Part shown: in pieces, positions 16,879-24,240 of the stretch
Position numbering within the stretch: position 1 is the first letter of the stretch
Layout: each line of letters starts with the position of its first letter
From: Nonomuraea endophytica
GTDB taxonomy: Bacteria > Actinomycetota > Actinomycetes > Streptosporangiales > Streptosporangiaceae
Length of the DNA: 64,000 nucleotides
Reading direction: 5' to 3'
Assembly: GCF_014203235.1 (NCBI RefSeq)
Contig: NZ_JACHIN010000011.1
Span: 1-64,000, forward strand
Made by a program: the position numbers and the translations under genes
Notes under the pieces: model-generated
Told to the model about the DNA's origin: nothing
What the model saw: the letters and a program-made list of their open reading frames with translations, nothing else
Databases searched by the model: none

Positions 16879-17826
16879 CTAGGCACACCCTTCCTTGATC
16901 GCCTGCGGGAAGATCTCGTCGCCGTCCTGCACCTGCGCGGGGTCGGTGAAGATCTCCGACTTCTCGATCGCGCCGTCCACGACGCCCCACTTGCTGGCGA
17001 TGCGGGTGTAGTGGCCCTGCTGCAGCAGCCTGGTCATCGCCTCCTGCAGCACCGCGTTCATCGCGGAGTTGCGCTTGGGTACGGCGATGCCGGACAGGCT
17101 GTGCGGCGTCCGGTAGGTCCCGGTGACACAGAGCGTGCCCTCCGACTGCTTGGCCGCCCACTCCACGGCCGGCTTGTCGGCGCTCACCACGTCCGCGCGC
17201 CCGCTGGACAGCGTCAGCACCGCCTGGTTCTGGTCCGGGATCCTGATGATCTGGACGGGCTTCTTGCCCGCGCCCTTGCAGTAGGCGTCGGCCTTCTCCA
17301 GCCGCTCCACCTGTGAGGTGCCGCTCTGGACGCTCACCCGCAGGCCGCAGACGGTGTCCTTGAAGTCGTTGACCTTGATGCCGCTGCCCTTCTTCACCAG
17401 GAAGCCGCCGCCGTTGAGGTAGTTGGAGACGAAGTCGACGACGCCCAGGCGTTCCTTCTCGATGCCGAACCCGGCGATCCCGATGTCGTACCTGCCCGCC
17501 TCAAGGCCGGGGATGATGTTGTCGAAGGAGGTGTTGCGCCACTCCACCTTCAGGCCGAGCAGCTTGCCGATGGCGTCGCCGGTGTCGATGTCGAAGCCGA
17601 CGAGCGTCTTGTTGTCCTCGGCGAAGAACTCCAGCGGAGCATAGGGCGCGTTCGTGCCGATGATGAGCGTCCCGCGGTCGCGGATCTCCTTCGGCACGCC
17701 GGCGGCGAGCTTGTCGTCCTTGGCGATGCCGACGGCGGTCTTCGCCATGTCCGGCGCTGTGTTGACGCCGCACGCGGTGAGCGGCAGCAGGGTCATGAGG
17801 GCGACGAAGAAGATGCGGTTGTTCAT
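16879..17826 (-). CDS. Polar amino acid-binding lipoprotein of ABC transporter (family 3)
   Basis: The 315-residue protein has a lipoprotein signal peptide ending in the lipobox LTAC (Cys19). The family-3 solute-binding fold then begins IIGTNAPYAPLEFFAEDN, followed by GFDIDTGDAIGKLLGL and PGLEAGRYDIGIAGF. It captures a small amino-acid-like ligand outside the membrane. It starts the transporter block of the operon, 27 bp after the glycosidase-like gene. Ligand-contact residues suggest an amino acid derivative, but which one is not visible. Confidence 0.9.
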   Translation of the reverse strand: MNNRIFFVALMTLLPLTACGVNTAPDMAKTAVGIAKDDKLAAGVPKEIRDRGTLIIGTNAPYAPLEFFAEDNKTLVGFDIDTGDAIGKLLGLKVEWRNTSFDNIIPGLEAGRYDIGIAGFGIEKERLGVVDFVSNYLNGGGFLVKKGSGIKVNDFKDTVCGLRVSVQSGTSQVERLEKADAYCKGAGKKPVQIIRIPDQNQAVLTLSSGRADVVSADKPAVEWAAKQSEGTLCVTGTYRTPHSLSGIAVPKRNSAMNAVLQEAMTRLLQQGHYTRIASKWGVVDGAIEKSEIFTDPAQVQDGDEIFPQAIKEGCA

Positions 17827-17853
17827 GGTGTCACCAACTTGCTGTGCGGCGGT

Positions 17854-18828
17854 TCAGGGGCTGGGTGTGCCGGCCGACGGCGCCCGCCGTACGGCGGAGT
17901 CGGGGCCGGGCAGTGAGAGCGCGCTCGCCGTGCGAACCGTGAGGCCGCCCCCGATCAGGACCAGCTCAGCGGCGTGGATGGCCGACGACTGTCCCGACGT
18001 CGGCACCTCCTCGCCGAAACTGTCCCGTCCGGTCTGCGCGTAGTAGAAGATGGCCGCCCGGTCGTTGGCGACCGGATGGATGTACGGCTGCCGCGGCGCG
18101 TGGCCGGGCACGGTCAGCGCGCCCCGGTGCTCCCATCGGCGCAGGTCGGGCGAGCGGTAGACGGCCGGGCCACTGCGGGTTTCGGCGACCATCCACCCCT
18201 GGCCGCCCAGCGTGAACACCGCCGGGCCCTCGTGCCAGTCGGCCAGTGCCTGCTCCTCGACCTTCCACCCGTCGAGGTCGTCGCTGACGGCCAGCCAGAT
18301 GGAGCCGCCCCGGTACTCGTCCTTGAACCACAGCCCGAAGCCGCCCTCGGGGAGCGGATGGACGTAGGGGTCCACGGCGTGGTCGGTGCCCAGGTCCACG
18401 CGTCCTTGGTGCGACCAGGTCCACAGGTCTTGGCTGGTCAGGTGGTGGATCTGGCGGTGCCACGGGCTCGGCCGGCCATGGGTGTCCCAGGCGGGGTCGT
18501 CGGGCACGCCTCTGATGAACGTGACGAACATGTGGTGCAGGCCGTCGTGTTCGATCACGTCCGGGCCCCAGAAGGTGTTGAGACCCGGTTCGACCGGGAG
18601 GTCCAGGGTGCCGCGGTAGAGCCAGCTTGTCCCGCCGTCGGCGGAACTGGCCGCCGCTACCCGGCCGCCGTGGCAGCGGCCGATCCTGGGCGCTCCGCCG
18701 ATCCGGGTGTTGGCCCTGCGGTGGACGAACAGGCACCACCAGGTGGACTCCGCGCCGTTCCAGACGAGGACCGGATCGGTGGCGCCGTCGTGGATCGGGT
18801 CGGTGATGAGGGCGTGATCGTGGTTCAC
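17854..18828 (-). CDS. Five-bladed beta-propeller glycosidase-like protein (GH43/GH117-type fold)
   Basis: A 324-residue protein without a signal peptide. Repeated blade motifs are visible: DGATDPVLVWNGAESTWWCLF, ASSADGGTSWLYRG, FWGPDVIEHDGLHHMFV, DPYVHPLPEGGFGLWFKDE and YIHPVANDRAAIFYYAQ. The acidic residues expected of GH43-like enzymes (Asp near DPVLVW, Asp in GPDVIE, Glu in KDEYRGG) are present, but their catalytic roles are not proven. It probably acts in the cytoplasm on an imported glycoside or conjugate. GTG 18828 overlaps the lyase stop (GTGA). A glycosidase-like gene inside an amino acid uptake operon is unusual. Confidence 0.65.
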   Translation of the reverse strand: MNHDHALITDPIHDGATDPVLVWNGAESTWWCLFVHRRANTRIGGAPRIGRCHGGRVAAASSADGGTSWLYRGTLDLPVEPGLNTFWGPDVIEHDGLHHMFVTFIRGVPDDPAWDTHGRPSPWHRQIHHLTSQDLWTWSHQGRVDLGTDHAVDPYVHPLPEGGFGLWFKDEYRGGSIWLAVSDDLDGWKVEEQALADWHEGPAVFTLGGQGWMVAETRSGPAVYRSPDLRRWEHRGALTVPGHAPRQPYIHPVANDRAAIFYYAQTGRDSFGEEVPTSGQSSAIHAAELVLIGGGLTVRTASALSLPGPDSAVRRAPSAGTPSP

Positions 18829-20330
18829 GGCGTGCCTGCCGGGTGGTTCGGGTCGGGGGTCTGTGCGGGATCCGGGGCTTCCGGGGCTTCCAGGCGTTCC
18901 AAGGGGAAGTGCGTGACGGCGTAGGCGTGGCCGTGCTCGACCGCCGACTCCACCGCCTCACGCAGGGAGCCGCGCAGGTTGTCGCGGACCGCGTCCTCGT
19001 TCCACGCCATCCCGTCCAGGCACCGGGTGGCGAACAGCATCGCCACGCGCTCCAGGCGGCGCAGGCCGCGCAGGAGTTCGGCGGTGACCACCGGGCCCCA
19101 GGGGGTGACTTCGAGCTCACCGGCCGCGCAGGCCAGGTGGACGGTGTGGGCGCCGCCTTCCAGTTGGAAGGAGACCTGCATGACCAGTTCGGGGATGACC
19201 GGGTTCACCTTGCCCGGCATGATCGAGGAGCCTGCTTGCATGGGCGGCAGCCGTACCTCCGCGATGCCGCCCACCGGGCCCGATGACAGCAGCCGCAGGT
19301 CGCTCGCGACCCGGGCCAGCACCCGTCCGCCCCTGGCCATGGCGTCGGCGACCGAAGCCATGGCTTCCAGCGAGGCGATGCCGTCGGACAGGTTCGCGGC
19401 GGGTTCGAGGGCCAGCCCGGTCTCCTCGGCCAGCCGTTCCAGGGCCAGCTCCGCGTAGCCGGGCGGGGCGCCGAGCCCGGTGCCGATCGCGGTCGCGCCG
19501 AGCGGCACCCCCCGGAGCTCACCGGCCGCCGACTCCAGCAACCTGGCCGCCGACAGCACCGCACTCGCCTGCCCGTCGTGCACAAGTCCAGCCGGTACGG
19601 GCACCGCGTCCTGCAGGCAGGTGCGTCCGAGCCGCTCCAGCGACCGGTAACGCGCGGCCTGCCGGCGCAGCGACTCGGCCACCACCCGCAGGGACCGGAC
19701 GGTCGCTTGAGCCGTGGTCAGGACGGCGATGTTGAGCGCGGTCGGCATCACGTCATTGGTCGACTGCGACCGGTTCACATGGTCATGAGGATCAACCCGC
19801 GTCACGTGACCGTCCCGGACGACACGCGTGCTCTGACCATGCGAGGCGCTCAGCGTCGTCTGGCCACGCGGATCCATGTGCGCGCTCTGGCCGCCCGGAT
19901 CACCCGTGATGTGGTCGTCCAAGTCGGTGCGAGGGGCGTGGCCGTTGGGGCTGGTTTCTGGCGTTGTGGCGAGGAGTTCGGCGGCGCGGGTGGCGAGGAC
20001 CTCGTTCATGTTCATGTTGGTCGAGGTGCCGCCGCCTCCCTGCACCACGTCGAGCGGGAAGTGCTCGTGCAGGTCTCCGGCGGCGACCTCGGCGGCCGCG
20101 CCCATGATGGCGTTCCCGATCTCCTCGGGCAGCACGCCGAGCTTGACGTTGGCCCATGCCGCCGCGCTTTTGACCTGCGCGAGCGCGGTCAGCAGGGCGG
20201 GGAACTGGCGCAGCGACTCGCCGCCGAGGCGGAAGTTCTCGCTGGCCCGCGCCGTATGGATGCCGAACAGGTCGTTCGAGGAAAGTCTGATCTCGCCCAG
20301 GAGGTCATGTTCGACACGGTTCAGATCCAT
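18825..20330 (-). CDS. Aspartase/fumarase-superfamily lyase with internal insertion
   Basis: 501 residues with the three conserved regions of the superfamily: GGGGTSTNMNMNEVLATRA (about 98-116), HVNRSQSTNDVMPTALN (about 184-200) and the catalytic loop AGSSIMPGKVNPVIPELV. It removes ammonia or an amine from an aspartate-like compound to give a fumaryl product. Residues about 124-180 form a polar His/Gly/Asp/Arg-rich insertion with weak internal repetition. Most family members have a loop of about ten residues there. The C-terminal region (GELEVTPWGPVV) departs from aspartase (FELNVMLPVI), hinting at a different substrate. It is the first gene of the operon; ATG 20330 is preferred over GTG 20345. 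Confidence 0.75.
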   Translation of the reverse strand: MDLNRVEHDLLGEIRLSSNDLFGIHTARASENFRLGGESLRQFPALLTALAQVKSAAAWANVKLGVLPEEIGNAIMGAAAEVAAGDLHEHFPLDVVQGGGGTSTNMNMNEVLATRAAELLATTPETSPNGHAPRTDLDDHITGDPGGQSAHMDPRGQTTLSASHGQSTRVVRDGHVTRVDPHDHVNRSQSTNDVMPTALNIAVLTTAQATVRSLRVVAESLRRQAARYRSLERLGRTCLQDAVPVPAGLVHDGQASAVLSAARLLESAAGELRGVPLGATAIGTGLGAPPGYAELALERLAEETGLALEPAANLSDGIASLEAMASVADAMARGGRVLARVASDLRLLSSGPVGGIAEVRLPPMQAGSSIMPGKVNPVIPELVMQVSFQLEGGAHTVHLACAAGELEVTPWGPVVTAELLRGLRRLERVAMLFATRCLDGMAWNEDAVRDNLRGSLREAVESAVEHGHAYAVTHFPLERLEAPEAPDPAQTPDPNHPAGTP

Positions 20331-20350
20331 AGCATCACCCCTCACTTGAA

Positions 20351-20475
20351 AGGTTGCCTGGTAGGTAGACAGCCAGACTCCATGGGGAAAGAGGGCATGT
20401 CAATCCCTAAATATGCAGACAACAGACGCTCTTGACAGGATTTCGGGCGTGAGGCAACCTGCCAGGCAACCTGAC
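20351..20475. promoter_or_regulatory. AGGCAACCT operator-like boxes between divergent catabolic units
   Basis: AGGTTGCCTGG at 20351-20361 is the exact reverse complement of CCAGGCAACCT at 20462-20472. A further AGGCAACCT occupies 20452-20460, exactly 12 bp before the third copy. Boxes thus flank both divergent promoters (lyase operon and aminotransferase). The 12-base form AGGCAACCTGAC at 20464-20475 recurs upstream of the FadR-type gene near 30.8 kb. Confidence 0.5.
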
Positions 20476-20496
20476 CTGTTCGCTGTAGGAGTGCCT

Positions 20497-21630
20497 GTGA
20501 CCTTCCAGACGTTCGAGCTCGAGAACTGGCAGTCCGACCACGAGCAGACCGTCCGCTTCAACCTCGCCGACTCGACCGTCGACCCCGTCACCGTGGCCGA
20601 CCTCATCGAGGACGGCGAGGACCTTGAGCGGATCATGTCCGTGCCGCTCTACTACCCGGAGGTCAACGGCGAACGGTCCCTGCGCGGCCTCATCGCCGGT
20701 CTCCACGACGGCATCGGCACCGACGACGTGCTGGTCACCGTGGGCGCCTCCGAGGCCAACGCCGCCATCGTCGACGCGCTCTGCGAGCCGGGCGACCGCG
20801 TCGTGGTCATGGAACCCGGTTACCGCCAGGTCTGGGGCCTGGCCCGCAACCGCGGCTGCGACGTGGCCGCGTTCGAACTGCACGCCGACCGAGGCTGGGC
20901 GCCCGACCTGGAACAACTCCGCCGGGTCGCCGCCCCCGGCACCAGGCTCATCTACGTGTGCAACCCCAACAACCCGACCGGCTACATCCTCACCCAGCGG
21001 GAGATGGCCGAGATCGTGCGGATCGCCGAGGACTGCGGCGCCTGGCTCGTGGCCGACGAGGTCTACCGGGGCAGCGAACGCCTGACCGACGCCGAGACGC
21101 CGTCGTTCGTCGGCATGACCGACAAGGTCATCGGGGTGGGCAGCCTGTCTAAGTCCTATGGCCTGTCCGGTCTGCGCATCGGCTGGGCCGTATGCACTCA
21201 CCCCGAGCTCGCCGACCTGTGGCGCAGACATGAGTACGTCGCGATCGCGACCGGCCGCCTCGACAACTTCCTCGCCGAGTGCGCACTCAGGCCCGCGGCC
21301 AGGCGGCGGCTGTTCGAGCGCAACCGCGCCTGCGTGCGCAGAGGCTACGACCTGTTCTCCGCATGGGCCCTGCGGCAGGGCGGCAGGCTCGCCGCGCAAC
21401 CGCCGATGGCCTCCGCGCTGGCGTTCGTCCGCTACGACAGCGACCTGTCGTCCGTCGAGGTCGGCGACCTGTTCCGGCGCGAGGCGAGCGTGCTGGTCGC
21501 GCCTGGAGTGTTCTTCGGCAGGGAAGGATGGTTCAGGATCAACATCGGCATGGACACCGGCCACCTGGCCCAGGCCCTCGACGCGCTCGCGCCCGTCGTG
21601 GCCGCCCTGCCGCCCGCCTCGGGAAGGTGA
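20497..21630 (+). CDS. PLP-dependent aminotransferase, class I/II
   Basis: A 377-residue fold-type I aminotransferase. It shows the substrate/PLP region NPNNPTGYIL, the Asp and Tyr in WLVADEVYRGSE, the Schiff-base lysine in SLSKSYGLSGLRIGW (about residue 220) and the carboxylate-binding Arg in WFRINIG. It transfers an amino group to a keto acid or, in some relatives, catalyses beta-elimination. GTG 20497 is chosen because AGGAG lies five bases upstream; a longer frame back to 20413 would cover the operator boxes. It is divergent from the lyase operon and coupled to the ACT-like gene. Confidence 0.85.
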   Translation: MTFQTFELENWQSDHEQTVRFNLADSTVDPVTVADLIEDGEDLERIMSVPLYYPEVNGERSLRGLIAGLHDGIGTDDVLVTVGASEANAAIVDALCEPGDRVVVMEPGYRQVWGLARNRGCDVAAFELHADRGWAPDLEQLRRVAAPGTRLIYVCNPNNPTGYILTQREMAEIVRIAEDCGAWLVADEVYRGSERLTDAETPSFVGMTDKVIGVGSLSKSYGLSGLRIGWAVCTHPELADLWRRHEYVAIATGRLDNFLAECALRPAARRRLFERNRACVRRGYDLFSAWALRQGGRLAAQPPMASALAFVRYDSDLSSVEVGDLFRREASVLVAPGVFFGREGWFRINIGMDTGHLAQALDALAPVVAALPPASGR

Positions 21631-21635
21631 CGTCC

Positions 21636-22016
21636 ATGGAACTGCTCCTGCTCACGAATGAGTACTCCGTCTGCCGCCTGCCCGCCGCCACCGCCCCGCC
21701 CCCACCGCCGGCCGCGGCCGAGCTCTACGCGCTGACGGTCACCGCCGAGGAGGTCTCGGTGGTGTGCCGCTCCGGCGCGGAGCCGGCCGGGGCCAAGGTG
21801 GAGAGCGGTTTCAGCGCGCTGCGAGTGGCCGGCGCGCTGGACTTCTCCCTCGTCGGCATCCTGGCGGCGCTGACCGCGCCGCTGGCCGAGGTGCGGGTCT
21901 CGGTGTTCGCGATCTCCACGTTCGACACCGACTACCTGCTGGTACGCACCGCCGACCTGCCCACGGCCAAGGCGGCCCTGGAAGCCCACGGCCACGCGGT
22001 CGGGTTCACCCGCTGA
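21636..22016 (+). CDS. ACT-like small regulatory protein
   Basis: 126 residues: two alternating beta-alpha units resembling paired ACT domains (LYALTVTAEEVSVVCRSGAE; LVGILAALTAPLAEVRVSVF; FDTDYLLVRTADLPTAKAAL). ACT folds bind amino acids, and small stand-alone versions are often encoded with amino-acid enzymes. It starts 5 bp after the aminotransferase stop with GGAAGG upstream, so the two form an operon. It may sense the substrate or product of this pathway. Recognition rests on fold-like pattern only. Confidence 0.6.
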   Translation: MELLLLTNEYSVCRLPAATAPPPPPAAAELYALTVTAEEVSVVCRSGAEPAGAKVESGFSALRVAGALDFSLVGILAALTAPLAEVRVSVFAISTFDTDYLLVRTADLPTAKAALEAHGHAVGFTR

Positions 22017-22240
22017 TCCCGGCCGTCATGCCGTCGACGATCCGGCGGCCCAGCCAGCCGTACAACACGATCATGGGTTAAATCAGGATCACGATGCCCG
22101 CGGAGCTGTACGACATGCTGCTGTACAGCCCGAGGGGCGCGGCGGGCAGGTCGCGCTCCTCGGGCAGCAGCACCCACAGCGCGATGGCGGTGGCGCGGGG
22201 GAGCAGGATGTTCCCGATCAGACGCAGCTGATGGTGATGA
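22006..22240 (-). pseudogene. C-terminal remnant of a sugar ABC transporter permease (MalG type)
   Basis: One minus-strand frame reads PRATAIALWVLLPEERDL, then LPAAPLGLYSS, then AGIVILI-stop-PMIVLYGWLGRRIVDGMTAG before a second stop at 22006. The last part is the signature end of MalG-like permeases (GMTAGAVKG). A TAA at 22078-22080 interrupts the final transmembrane helix. Nothing upstream continues the gene. Its stop overlaps the ACT-like gene by 11 bp. It is a decayed tail, not an active gene. Confidence 0.6.
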
Positions 22241-22336
22241 CGCGCTGGTTGGTGGATGAGCCGATGGGGCCGCGTTCGCGCAGGCCGGAGGCGGCGGCGC
22301 GGTATAGCGGTGAGGTCACCGCGCACGCGATACTGC

Positions 22337-22906
22337 TCAGCGGACCGGGGCTCGCGGCGCGACCGCCTCGCGCAGTTCGGCGGCGGCCTGGGCGATGAGC
22401 TCGGAGAAGGTAGCGTCCGGGTCGGCCAGCCAGCGGGACGTGGCGCGCCGGGAGATCGAGATCGCCACGTCGATGACGAAGCGTGCCTCGCCGGACTCGA
22501 CACCACGCCGTTCAAGCGCCCGCGCCAACGCGCCGGCGATGTCGGCGAGCTTGATCAGGTCGCGTTCGGCCAGTGCCGGGCTGGCGGCGATCACCCTGAC
22601 GCGGCGCAGCAGGAACTCGCGCGAGCGAAAGACCTCGTCGGCGGTCCCCAGCGCCGTCAGCAGCGCCTCGAACGGCGTGACCTCCGGACCGACTGCCTCG
22701 ACCTGGGCGACCAGATGGGCCTCGAGCTCGTTGCCGGTGAAAAGGACTTCCCGCTTGTCCGGGAAATAGCGATAGAACGAGCGCTCGGCCAGACCGGCGG
22801 CACGCGCGATCTGCGCGACCGACGTGCGCTCGAACCCCTGTGTCTCGAACAGCTCGAGCGCCGCCCGCTCGAGTCGGCCCTGTGCGTCGGATTCCCATCT
22901 CGGCAT
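22337..22906 (-). CDS. TetR-family transcriptional repressor
   Basis: A 189-residue protein with the N-terminal TetR helix-turn-helix: RLERAALELFETQGFERTSV, then AQIARAAGLAERSFYRYF and PDKREVLF. The C-terminal ligand domain is all helical. It is divergent from a quinone-oxidoreductase gene, and two related dyads lie between them, so it very likely represses both. The inducer is unknown; quinones or other electrophiles would suit the partner enzyme. Confidence 0.9.
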   Translation of the reverse strand: MPRWESDAQGRLERAALELFETQGFERTSVAQIARAAGLAERSFYRYFPDKREVLFTGNELEAHLVAQVEAVGPEVTPFEALLTALGTADEVFRSREFLLRRVRVIAASPALAERDLIKLADIAGALARALERRGVESGEARFVIDVAISISRRATSRWLADPDATFSELIAQAAAELREAVAPRAPVR

Positions 22907-22923
22907 ACCGGCCAGGATACGAC

Positions 22924-22974
22924 AACAGATGCTGTTATCACCGTGTTAGGGTCGATGACAGCAGATGCTGTCAT
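22924..22974. promoter_or_regulatory. Two TetR operator-like dyads
   Basis: ATGACAGCAGATGCTGTCAT at 22955-22974 has 9-bp arms around two bases. AACAG-ATG-CTGTT at 22924-22936 shares the core CAGATGCTGT. Both lie between the TetR start (22906) and the oxidoreductase start (22991). Confidence 0.6.
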
Positions 22975-22990
22975 CACATGGGAGATCGTC

Positions 22991-23944
22991 ATGCAGGCTC
23001 TTCAGTTCGACCGATTCGGCTCCCCGGACGTGATCGTGCTCCGTGACGTCCCGAGCCCGGAGCCGAGACCCGGCCAGATCCGGATCGCCGTGCGGGCATG
23101 CGGACTGAACCCGGCCGACTGGGCGGTGGTCGACGGCCTCCTCGCCGACCAGTTGCCGCCGCTGCCGCGCGGAATGGGGCTGGAGGTCGCGGGCACCGTC
23201 GACGCGCTCGGTGAGGGCGTCACCGGCGTCGAGATCGGCGACCGCGTGTTCGGCCCGGCGACCTTCGACGGCCCGACGGCCGGGGCCGCCGAGTACGCGC
23301 TGATGGCGGCATGGGCGCGCCTTCCCGAGAACGTCACCGCCGAGCAGGCCGCCGCGCTGCCGATGGCGGCCGAGACGGCGTGGCACGCACTCGACGACCT
23401 CGGCATCCAGCCGGGTGAGTTGCTGCTCGTCCACGGTGCGGGCTCCACCGTCGGCGAGGCGGCGGTGCGCTTCGCGCTGCATCGGGGTAGCCGGGTGATC
23501 GCCACCGCCGGGGCCGCACGGGCCGCCGCCCTGGAAGCGATCGGGGCCCAGGTGACCGGCTACGGCGACGGCATGGCCGAACGCGTCGCCGCTCTGGCCG
23601 GAGGCCGCGTGGACCGCGCCCTGGACGCCGCCCCGACCGGCGGCCGGATCGACCGCCCCGACCAGACCAGTCCGGCCGGCGGCTCACTGCCGGCCCTCAT
23701 CAAGCTGACCGGCGACCCCGACCGCGTCCTCACCGTCTCCGACTTCGCCGCCGCGGCCGAGCTGGGCACCCGGGTCACCCACATCGACATGCGCTACGAC
23801 CGGCTGGAGGAGTTCGCCAGGTTGGCCGGCGAAGGCGTCCTGGCCGTATCGGTCGCCCGTACCTACACCCTCGACCAGATACACGAGGCTGCCAAGCTCA
23901 GCCAGTCCCGTCGGCCCGGCGGCAAGCTCACGCTCGTCCTGTGA
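22991..23944 (+). CDS. NADP-dependent quinone oxidoreductase-like protein (MDR superfamily)
   Basis: 317 residues of the zinc-independent medium-chain dehydrogenase/reductase type. The N-terminal GroES-like domain begins MQALQFDRFGSPDVIVLRD, and GLNPADWAVVDG marks the substrate pocket. The Rossmann domain contains the nucleotide-binding LLVHGAGSTVGEAAVRFAL. No structural or catalytic zinc cysteines are seen. It probably reduces quinones or enones with NADPH. ATG 22991 has GGAG ten bases before it. Regulation by the divergent TetR protein is likely. Confidence 0.85.
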   Translation: MQALQFDRFGSPDVIVLRDVPSPEPRPGQIRIAVRACGLNPADWAVVDGLLADQLPPLPRGMGLEVAGTVDALGEGVTGVEIGDRVFGPATFDGPTAGAAEYALMAAWARLPENVTAEQAAALPMAAETAWHALDDLGIQPGELLLVHGAGSTVGEAAVRFALHRGSRVIATAGAARAAALEAIGAQVTGYGDGMAERVAALAGGRVDRALDAAPTGGRIDRPDQTSPAGGSLPALIKLTGDPDRVLTVSDFAAAAELGTRVTHIDMRYDRLEEFARLAGEGVLAVSVARTYTLDQIHEAAKLSQSRRPGGKLTLVL

Positions 23945-24215
23945 TCGCCTTGCCACCTGCCCAGGCGATCCCGCTGCCGCGCAAGTTCTGGGACCGAACA
24001 TCCCACAACAAAGACAAACCGCTCGAACCATCCAGGTGAGCAGCGGCGACGATGATCAACTCCAACGCCCGCTTCTCGGCAGCCTTCTCTCCTGGCACTG
24101 CCCGCGAGACGAGGTTCAGGCACGCCCAGGGAGCGGCGCCACAGAGGTCTCGTACGCGGTCATCAATGGGCGCAGTTCCCCAGAGATCGTTCTCCACGTC
24201 GAAGGTTGGCCCCAT
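23928..24215 (-). CDS. Hypothetical protein (95 aa)
   Basis: I do not recognise this reading frame. It encodes a plausible small soluble protein with a hydrophobic helix (RALELIIVAAAHLDGSSGLS) and segments DDRVRDLCGAAPWACLNLV and LSLLWDVRSQNLRGSG. Third-position GC is only about 60 percent, well below neighbouring genes, so it may be acquired or decaying. It overlaps the end of the oxidoreductase gene by 17 bp. No clear ribosome site precedes ATG 24215. The plus-strand frames over the same bases look less protein-like. Confidence 0.4.
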   Translation of the reverse strand: MGPTFDVENDLWGTAPIDDRVRDLCGAAPWACLNLVSRAVPGEKAAEKRALELIIVAAAHLDGSSGLSLLWDVRSQNLRGSGIAWAGGKAITGRA

Positions 24216-24240
24216 GGCCGCCGCATCCCGGTGGCACCCG

